A stretch of DNA of 11,742 nt from an uncultured Altererythrobacter sp. (GTDB lineage Bacteria > Pseudomonadota > Alphaproteobacteria > Sphingomonadales > Sphingomonadaceae), in assembly GCA_938009055.1 (NCBI GenBank), contig CALLIO010000258.1:1-11742 (forward strand), in the 5' to 3' direction. How positions within the stretch are numbered: the first letter of the stretch is position 1; every line of letters begins with the position of its first letter. Positions 1-6,039 of the stretch are shown here, one piece after another. The notes beneath the pieces are model-generated. The model worked only from the letters and a program-made list of their open reading frames with translations. It searched no databases and was not told where the DNA came from. Both the position numbers and the translations under genes were made by a program.

Positions 1-38
1 TTCAGGGTGGCTGCGCAAGGCCGCGGTTCGGGCGGGCT
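1..38. other. Flanking DNA left of the IS, possible interrupted gene
   Basis: Thirty-eight bases precede the left inverted repeat. 28 of 38 are G or C (74%), clearly higher than a 60-base sample of the cargo operon (about half). One + frame stays open across the stretch and stops just inside the IS, which would fit a gene tail or body cut by the insertion, but it is too short to identify. The last 8 bases (GGCGGGCT) do not match the 8 bases right of the IS (TTAAGGAC), so no target duplication is seen. Confidence 0.3.
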
Positions 39-59
39 GGTGCTGTCAGACTAACTGCA
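39..59 (+). repeat. Left terminal inverted repeat (IRL), left IS copy
   Basis: This 21-bp end is the reverse complement of 858-878 with one mismatch. It begins GGTGCTGTCAG. The match does not extend outward (T at 38 against T at 879), which sets the element boundary. Confidence 0.85.
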
Positions 60-97
60 CCTATTGCGGATTGAAGTGGCTGGGATAAGGCTGATTG

Positions 98-814
98 ATG
101 CCCAGACGCCGCAAACCGCCCAGCCCGTTCAAACGCTTCAACTCTTCGCCTGAGATCATCCGCCTGGTTGTGATGATGTACGTCCGCTTTCCACTTTCGC
201 TGCGGAACGTCGAAGATCTTCTAGCCGAGCGCGGCATCGACATTTGCCACGAGACGGTCCGGCAGTGGTGGAACCGGTTTGGTCCGTTGTTCGCAGCCGA
301 TGTACGACGTCAGCGGGCAAGTCGCATGCACGGCTTTCGCCAATGGAAGTGGCACCTCGATGAGGTGTTCGTAAAGATCAATGGAGAGAGACACTATCTT
401 TGGCGTGCAGTGGATCAGGAAGGCGAGATCCTAGAAAGCTACGTCACCAAGACCCGCGACAAGGATGCGGCCCAGCGCTTCATGAGAAAGGCGTTGAAGC
501 GGCACGGACCGGTAGAGAAAATCGTAACCGACGGGCTCAAATCATACCCTTCTGCGATGCGAGAGCTAGGAAACACTGACAAGCAGGAGATTGGCCGCTG
601 GGCCAACAACAGGGTGGAAAACAGCCACCTACCCTTCCGGCGACGAGAGCGTGCAATGCTCAGATTTCGACAGATGAAATCATTGCAAAAGTTCGCCGCA
701 GTCCACGCCAATGTCCACAACCACTTCAACTCCCAGCGCCACCTTATCGATAGACAGACTTACAAGACTGCACGCTCAGCCGCATTGGCTGAGTGGCAAA
801 ACCTTATGGCTTGA
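98..814 (+). CDS. IS6-family DDE transposase (left copy)
   Basis: This 238-residue protein catalyses transposition of the surrounding IS. Its length is typical for IS6-family transposases (IS26 is 234 aa). An N-terminal helix-turn-helix-like region (about residues 20-60, with SHETVR-like CHETVRQWW) precedes an RNase-H-fold catalytic domain. The DDE residues I read are D88 (in WHLDE), D145 (in IVTDG) and E174 (in NRVENSH), followed by RRRERAMLRF. The D145-E174 gap is 28 residues, shorter than the 34 I count in IS26, but the surrounding motif is intact. I chose the ATG at 98 over the in-frame TTG at 95 because TAAGG at 86-90 sits 7 nt upstream. No frameshift or stop is seen, so it appears functional. 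Confidence 0.93.
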   Translation: MPRRRKPPSPFKRFNSSPEIIRLVVMMYVRFPLSLRNVEDLLAERGIDICHETVRQWWNRFGPLFAADVRRQRASRMHGFRQWKWHLDEVFVKINGERHYLWRAVDQEGEILESYVTKTRDKDAAQRFMRKALKRHGPVEKIVTDGLKSYPSAMRELGNTDKQEIGRWANNRVENSHLPFRRRERAMLRFRQMKSLQKFAAVHANVHNHFNSQRHLIDRQTYKTARSAALAEWQNLMA

Positions 815-857
815 ACTGACATCAGGTATGGGACAACTCCGCCAATCAGAGACAAGT

Positions 858-878
858 TGCAGTTAGACTGACAGCACC
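858..878 (-). repeat. Right terminal inverted repeat (IRR), left IS copy
   Basis: This is the reverse complement of 39-59 with 20 of 21 positions identical. It closes the left IS, 44 bp after the transposase stop codon. Confidence 0.85.
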
Positions 879-919
879 TTAAGGACAAGTAGCGAACAGC
901 AGTTTCCAAAAAGGCCCAG

Positions 920-2503
920 TCACCACAAGATCACATACAGTCCGACAAGGATGGCGGCTGTGATCGTAGCCAGAGTGTTGAACAGCATGCTGGTAGCAAA
1001 GCCGATATCGCCCAGATCGACCGTGCGCTCAGCATCGGGAGCAGGCGTCAGCCGCGACACGACGAATGCAGCACCTAAAGCGACCAGGAATACGATCCAG
1101 ATGCGGATAACAAAGGGCATATCTGCGGCCAATTGCGCCAACGCGAAGTTCATCACAATCGAGCCAATCAGCGCTGTAAACGCGCCAGCGGTATTCGCTC
1201 GCTTGTCGAAAAAGCCGAGCACGAACACGATCACAATACCCGGTGCGATATAGCCTGTGTATTCCTGCACCGTCTGAAACGCGCTTTCAAAGCCGCCAAG
1301 GAACGGGCGGGCTAGGACAAGCGCCAGCGCCATGGCGGCAAAGGCTGTGATCCGGCCAACAGTCACATAATGCTGTTCCGCCTCGTTTGGCCGCGCGCTG
1401 CGATACAAATCCATTGTGAAGATCGTGGAGATTGAGTTCATCATCGAAGCGAGCGAAGAAACAATCGCCGCGATCAGCGCCGCAAAGACCAGACCACGCA
1501 GGCCCGCAGGTGCAAAGCCCATCAACTGGCCATAAGTGCGATCCGACTTCTCGGCCAAGGCGGCGCTATCCAGCAACCCTTGCTGCGCCAGAATGACAGC
1601 GGCAATGCCAGGGATCACAACGATGAACGGCACCAGCAATTTAAGGAAGGCGGCGAAGGCCAAGCCCTTTTGCGCTTCGCCAAGGTTCTCTGCGCCCAGA
1701 GCGCGCTGAATGATATATTGGTTGAAGCCCCAATAGCTGAAGTGCAGCACCCACAGCCCGCCCAAAAGCGTCCAGATACCGGGCAATTTGTCATAACCCT
1801 TGTCACCCTCATCGAGGATCATCTCGAAGTGGCCCGGCATTTCTTGCATCAAATATCCAAAGCCGCCAATCGCGCCTTCCGCTGGCAGAGCATCGAGAGC
1901 AAACCAAGTGATAGCTAGGCCGCCAATGATCAAGATCACAACTTGGATAATGTCGGTGAGCGCAACCGCTTTCAACCCGCCATAGAGCGAGTAAAGCGCA
2001 GCAAACCCGGCCAGCGCCATCATCGAAGGCATCACGCCCCAGCCCGTTAATGTGTCGACAGCTAGGCCGCCGAGCCACAGCACGGCTGTGAGGTTCACGG
2101 CAGTGTAGAGGAACACCCAAAACACGCTCATCAGGTTTTTGACGCCGGAGCCATAGCGCTGCTCAAGGAACTGCGGCATCGTATAAATGCGCCGCTTTAG
2201 GAATATCGGCAGGAAGTATTTGGCGACGATCAGTAGGACGATCGCGGCCTGCCATTCATAGGCAGCAATCGCGATGCCAATAGCAAAGCCTTCGCCCGAC
2301 TGACCGATGATCTGCTCGGCGGAAATATTCGACGCGATCAGTGAGGCACCGATCGCCCACCACGGCAAAGCCCGCCCGGCGAGGAAGTAATCCTCGGTGT
2401 TTTTGGCATGACCCGCTGGCTCGCGGCTGACTGACAAAGCGATACCCAGCAACGCCAGAGCGTAACCTGCGATAATGACAATATCGATCGTCTCAAGCGT
2501 CAC
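920..2503 (-). CDS. Sodium/sugar symporter, SSS (SGLT) family
   Basis: This 527-residue inner-membrane protein very likely couples sodium entry to uptake of glucose or a similar hexose. Long hydrophobic segments run through the whole chain, as in the LeuT-fold SSS family. It resembles Vibrio SGLT closely: ISAEQIIG (residues 60-67, with Q64), AYEW (E83), GFNQYIIQR (N261), FLKL (K288), the SSLASMMNS sodium-site helix (S349, S350) and QEYTGYIAPG (Q413) match sugar and sodium ligand positions as I recall them. It is last in the minus-strand operon, 56 bp after the GH3 gene, which fits import of monosaccharide released by GH3. The start is GTG at 2503, supported by GAGGGG 8 nt upstream. Exact sugar is inferred. 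No clear terminator follows before the IS. Confidence 0.93.
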   Translation of the reverse strand: MTLETIDIVIIAGYALALLGIALSVSREPAGHAKNTEDYFLAGRALPWWAIGASLIASNISAEQIIGQSGEGFAIGIAIAAYEWQAAIVLLIVAKYFLPIFLKRRIYTMPQFLEQRYGSGVKNLMSVFWVFLYTAVNLTAVLWLGGLAVDTLTGWGVMPSMMALAGFAALYSLYGGLKAVALTDIIQVVILIIGGLAITWFALDALPAEGAIGGFGYLMQEMPGHFEMILDEGDKGYDKLPGIWTLLGGLWVLHFSYWGFNQYIIQRALGAENLGEAQKGLAFAAFLKLLVPFIVVIPGIAAVILAQQGLLDSAALAEKSDRTYGQLMGFAPAGLRGLVFAALIAAIVSSLASMMNSISTIFTMDLYRSARPNEAEQHYVTVGRITAFAAMALALVLARPFLGGFESAFQTVQEYTGYIAPGIVIVFVLGFFDKRANTAGAFTALIGSIVMNFALAQLAADMPFVIRIWIVFLVALGAAFVVSRLTPAPDAERTVDLGDIGFATSMLFNTLATITAAILVGLYVILW

Positions 2504-2559
2504 GGTAATATCCCCTCATTGCAGCCTTATCGGCCGCTTCCATACGCCTTTATTGGCGC

Positions 2560-5016
2560 TTATTTATATCGCGTGCAAACGGCTGGCCCAGCGCTTCGCT
2601 TTACAAAAACAACCGAATGTATCGCAATTTCTGCCTTGCTGCTGCTGCGCAAAGCGAACGGTGTCTTTACGCTTGATGTGTCGAGACCGGCTTTCGCAAA
2701 ACACGCTAAAGGCAAGCGCGAAGTCGTCCAACCCTGTTTAGTGGCTTCGCGGGCCATTTGGGAAATCGAAAGCGCGCCCGAGCATCCTTCGCCGCAGCCA
2801 AGCACCAGCTCCAGATCACCTTTCGGAGCTGTTTCAACGTTCCATTCGATCACCAGATCAAGCGGGCCGGAAAGACCAGAGGCATCAATATCAATCTCGC
2901 GGTTGGCGCGAATGCTGTATTGCCCTTGGCCATTGCCATCCCAGGTGATCTTGCGCGCATCTTCCTGGGCCAAATGATCGACGCCCTTCACGCTGATCGA
3001 ACCAGAGATGCTTTCTCCTGAAAGTGCGGTGAGCGGAATATTGGCGTTTGAGCTGTCGCCCAAGAACACGCTGAAGCCGGAGGCTGCATCGCCGCGTTGG
3101 AAAATTGTCCCGTCAAACGCGCTGCTCACATCAATGCCGGGGTCTTCGGAAAGCGGCTCAAGCGTCTTGGATGAACTGTAATTCAATCCATAACCAAGCT
3201 GGAACAAAGCGCCTTCAGCATCAGGGCCGTTGAGCGGCTCGCCCGTGCCCAGCGCCGGCCATGTGAAAGACAAAGTACCGGTAAAGTCAAACCGCGCTTT
3301 GCCCTCAGCATCGCCTATCAATACGTCGGCCACGCCGCCGCCTTCTGTGCCAGGCAGCCATGCCGCGACAAAGGCATCAGCGGCGTTGAGATGCGGGTTC
3401 ACCCACAAAGGGCGTCCTGACAGGAACACCGCGACAACCGGAATTCCGCGCGCCTTGTATGATTTCAGCAGCGCAAGATCAGCGCCTTGGCTTGTCTCAT
3501 ACACAAGGTCGGAACGGTCACCGCGATATTCGGCATAAGGCTCCTCGCCAAAGACAATCACCGCCACATCTGCGTCCGCCGATACATTCGAGCCATTTGC
3601 CAAAGTGGCCTTGCCCCCGATGGCTTCCATCGCCTCGCTTAGCCCGTCAAAGATGCTTTGCGCGGCGAGAAATTCCTCATTGGCATTGCCGGTGCCCTGC
3701 CAATTGAGCGTCCAGCCGCCTGTCTGCTTCTGGATGCTGTCCGCACCGCTGCCCGCGACAATTACGTTCTGACCCGGTTGCAATGGCAAAACCGATCCAT
3801 TGTTTTTGAGCAGCACCATGGATTTTCGGACAGCCTCGCGGGCGATCGCGCGATGAGTTTCCGAACCCAAAACATCAGGAGAGCTGGTTTCGCGTTCTGA
3901 AGGTTTGACGGCATCAAACAGGCCAGCGCGGATCTTCACCTTCAAAATGCGTAAGACCGCTTCATCGAGCCGGTCCATATCAAGTTCGCCGGACTTGGCG
4001 CTGGCTAGCAAGCTATCATACAGTCCGCGCCAGCTATCGGGCGCCATATACATATCGATCCCCGCATCGAGAGCCGCGAGGCAATCGGTTGCGGTGCAGC
4101 CGGGAATTTCCGCATGACCGTTCCAATCGCCGATCACGAAACCTTCGAAGCCAAGCTCGCCGCGCAAATGATCATCGAGCAGCTCTTTATAACCGTGCAT
4201 CTTGCGCCCGTTGACGCTGGAAAAGCTGGCCATAACAACTTGCACGTCAGCGTCGATCGCCGGGCCATAACCGGCACCATGGACTTCTAGAATTTCATCA
4301 AGGTCGCCGCTGGCATCACCCTTGTCTATGCCAAGCCCGGTGCCGCCATCGCCAATGAAGTGCTTGGCGGTCCCAATAACATTCTCACCGATCAGGAAGC
4401 CTTCATCGCCCGACTGGCCTTGCAAACCTTCGACCATTGCACCCGAATATTGAGCGACAATTTCGGGGTTTTCAGAATAGCTTTCATAAGTCCGGCCCCA
4501 CCGATCATCGAGCGCAACCGCGAGAGTTGGCGCGAAAGTCCAATCCAGACCGGTCGCGCGGATTTCACGGGCGGTAACCTTGGCAATTTTGCCCATCAGC
4601 TCTGCATCATTCGCCGCGCCAAGCCCGATATTGTGCGGAAAGATTGTGGCCGATTGCAGATTGTTGTGCCCGTGCACGGCATCAGTTCCCCACAACAGTG
4701 GGATGCCTGCTCCGCCGTCGGAAACATCGGTCGACGCTTCCCAAAATTCATCGGCTAGCGTGATCCATTCCTCAGGTTCGGCAATTTTGCCTCCGCCCGG
4801 CGCAGAGTTTCCGCCGTTCAGCACCGAACCCAGATTGTAAGTTTTCACGTCTTCAGGAGATACAGCTGAAATATCAGCCTGAATGATTTGGCCGACTTTC
4901 TCTTCCAGCGTCATCGTCTCGAGCACTTGCTGTGCCCGCGTTTCAATAGGGTCGGGCTGCAGCGAACAAGCAGCGAGCAGACCAAACATTGCCATGGCTA
5001 CGATAGAACGGATCAT
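2560..5016 (-). CDS. GH3 exo-beta-glucosidase lipoprotein
   Basis: This 818-residue enzyme likely removes glucose from beta-1,3/1,4-gluco-oligosaccharides by retaining hydrolysis. Residues 1-17 form a lipoprotein signal ending in LLAAC, so Cys17 would be lipidated and the enzyme membrane-anchored. The GH3 barrel domain carries GTDAVHGHNN (110-119) and KHF (218-220); the nucleophile is probably D297 in GFVIGDWNG. The second domain contains EEPYAEYRGD (491-500), with E496 the likely acid/base as in barley and bacterial exo-glucanases. About 200 further residues (from roughly 615) form a beta-rich C-terminal extension, also known in ExoP-type GH3 enzymes. The start ATG overlaps the GH16 stop by 4 bp (ATGA, 5013-5016), implying translational coupling. 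The GH16 partner suggests laminarin breakdown; cello-oligosaccharides remain possible. Confidence 0.94.
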   Translation of the reverse strand: MIRSIVAMAMFGLLAACSLQPDPIETRAQQVLETMTLEEKVGQIIQADISAVSPEDVKTYNLGSVLNGGNSAPGGGKIAEPEEWITLADEFWEASTDVSDGGAGIPLLWGTDAVHGHNNLQSATIFPHNIGLGAANDAELMGKIAKVTAREIRATGLDWTFAPTLAVALDDRWGRTYESYSENPEIVAQYSGAMVEGLQGQSGDEGFLIGENVIGTAKHFIGDGGTGLGIDKGDASGDLDEILEVHGAGYGPAIDADVQVVMASFSSVNGRKMHGYKELLDDHLRGELGFEGFVIGDWNGHAEIPGCTATDCLAALDAGIDMYMAPDSWRGLYDSLLASAKSGELDMDRLDEAVLRILKVKIRAGLFDAVKPSERETSSPDVLGSETHRAIAREAVRKSMVLLKNNGSVLPLQPGQNVIVAGSGADSIQKQTGGWTLNWQGTGNANEEFLAAQSIFDGLSEAMEAIGGKATLANGSNVSADADVAVIVFGEEPYAEYRGDRSDLVYETSQGADLALLKSYKARGIPVVAVFLSGRPLWVNPHLNAADAFVAAWLPGTEGGGVADVLIGDAEGKARFDFTGTLSFTWPALGTGEPLNGPDAEGALFQLGYGLNYSSSKTLEPLSEDPGIDVSSAFDGTIFQRGDAASGFSVFLGDSSNANIPLTALSGESISGSISVKGVDHLAQEDARKITWDGNGQGQYSIRANREIDIDASGLSGPLDLVIEWNVETAPKGDLELVLGCGEGCSGALSISQMAREATKQGWTTSRLPLACFAKAGLDTSSVKTPFALRSSSKAEIAIHSVVFVKRSAGPAVCTRYK

Positions 5017-5951
5017 GGCTTGGTTCCTGCTTGTGATACGGGCTGATAAACGCGCACGTAGTCGATCTCCATCTTGGCTGGGAAAATGCTGTTATCCAGC
5101 CCCTTTTGGCCGCCCCAATCGCCGCCAACCGCAAGGTTCAACAACAGATGCTGAGGCTCTGTAAATGGCCAGCGCTTCTTGCTTTTGCTTTCCTTCTTGA
5201 AGAGCCATTTGGGCTCATCATTGACACCAAACAGCAGAAAGCGGTCAGTCCACAAAAGCTGATATTTCTGCATGGAATTGCAGGCATCGGGCAGTTCATG
5301 CTTCGATGTCATCTGCGTTCCGCGAGAGAAATTGAATGCTGCGGTATGGACGCTGTGATGGATGGTGCCGGGCTCAAATCCGACGTGCTCCATAATGTCG
5401 ATTTCACCGCCTGCTGGCCAGACTACATCGGGATCAGAAGGCAGCGTCCAAATCGCTGGCCAAGCGCCGAGGCCGCACGGGATTTGCGCACGAACTTCAA
5501 AGAAACCTTGGTTCCAATCGCCCAATCCCTTGGTCATCAACCGAGCCGAGGTGTATTCTTGTCCGCCCCAATCAGGAAACTCGGCCTTGCTCAGCCCCTC
5601 GCGGTGCGCCTCGATAATCAGATGACCGCCCTCTACACGCGAATTTTTGAGCCGCGCGGCGGAATAATATTGTTTTTCATTGTTATACCAGCCCTCTGCG
5701 TTCCGATAGACATCGTACTTCCATTTGGCTGGGTCGGGCAGGCCCGATTGGTCGAATTCATCGGACCAAACCAACGTATAGCCTTTTGGCACGGTGGTTA
5801 CGACAGTTTCGCCTACCGCTTCGGACGAGGATGCGGACTTGTTAGAAGCTGCCGATTGCGTTTGAGCAGCGCTGTCTTGTCCGGATTCAGCGCCAGCAAT
5901 TCCTGCCATCAAACTGGCTGCCAACACACAGATACTGAGTGGTCTCATCAT
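5013..5951 (-). CDS. GH16 endo-beta-1,3-glucanase (laminarinase-like)
   Basis: This 312-residue secreted enzyme probably cuts internal beta-1,3 bonds of laminarin-type glucans. A signal peptide (about 1-21, ending AGA) is followed by a Ser/Ala/Gln-rich linker (about 22-46) and a stretch GETVVTTVPKG (47-57). The catalytic domain runs from about 58 to 303. It starts YTLVWSDEFD, contains WPAIWTLP (164-171), and has the diagnostic EIDIMEHVG at 183-191, where E183 is the expected nucleophile and E188 the acid/base. It ends IDYVRVYQP, as GH16 domains usually do. No carbohydrate-binding module is attached. There is no lipobox, so it is periplasmic or exported. Starts at 5951 and 5948 are adjacent ATGs; the Shine-Dalgarno is weak. 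It lies 88 bp after the receptor gene and overlaps GH3. Other GH16 specificities cannot be excluded. Confidence 0.93.
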   Translation of the reverse strand: MMRPLSICVLAASLMAGIAGAESGQDSAAQTQSAASNKSASSSEAVGETVVTTVPKGYTLVWSDEFDQSGLPDPAKWKYDVYRNAEGWYNNEKQYYSAARLKNSRVEGGHLIIEAHREGLSKAEFPDWGGQEYTSARLMTKGLGDWNQGFFEVRAQIPCGLGAWPAIWTLPSDPDVVWPAGGEIDIMEHVGFEPGTIHHSVHTAAFNFSRGTQMTSKHELPDACNSMQKYQLLWTDRFLLFGVNDEPKWLFKKESKSKKRWPFTEPQHLLLNLAVGGDWGGQKGLDNSIFPAKMEIDYVRVYQPVSQAGTKP

Positions 5952-5981
5952 TGCTCGCCAATCCTATCCAACACCACGTGC

Positions 5982-6028
5982 CAGAGGAATACCGGCGCTC
6001 TCCCCTCAGAGAAGCCAATATTCCTCTG
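5982..6028 (-). ncRNA. Intercistronic stem-loop between receptor and GH16
   Basis: CAGAGGAATA at 5982-5991 and TATTCCTCTG at 6019-6028 form a perfect 10-bp inverted repeat around a 27-nt loop. The loop contains a smaller CTCT/AGAG pairing. In the operon mRNA this would fold into a stem-loop 11 nt after the receptor stop and about 30 nt before the GH16 start. No U-tract follows, so it is not a standard intrinsic terminator. It may be an attenuator, an RNA processing or stabilising element, or a binding site for an unknown factor; function is inferred only. Confidence 0.45.
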
Positions 6029-6039
6029 ATCGTTACAGC

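Larger units (their letters stand above)
39..878 (+). mobile_element. Complete IS6-family insertion sequence (left copy)
   Basis: An 840-bp element is bounded by 21-bp terminal inverted repeats at 39-59 and 858-878 that match at 20 of 21 positions; they start GGTGCTGTCAG and differ only at position 12. It holds a single transposase gene filling most of its length, which is the usual IS6 layout and size. IS6 elements normally leave 8-bp direct repeats, but the flanks here do not match. That is expected if this copy is one end of a composite structure or has mediated an adjacent deletion or cointegrate. It ends 41 bp beyond the stop codon of the symporter gene. Confidence 0.9.

Noticed and set aside
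879..919. Terminator for the symporter operon
   Set aside because: A short T-rich run on the minus strand (GCCTTTTTGG) is present inside the last 41 bp, but I see no stem before it.
2504..2559. Separate promoter or terminator between GH3 and symporter genes
   Set aside because: Only a 4-bp CGCC/GGCG pairing and no palindrome like the operators at 8921-8957; treated as an ordinary operon spacer with the symporter ribosome site.
5106..6029. 307-codon open frame on the + strand opposite GH16
   Set aside because: It lies wholly antisense to a well-supported GH16 gene with catalytic motif and signal peptide. The translated product has no recognisable domain and no ribosome site stood out; it is a reading-frame shadow.
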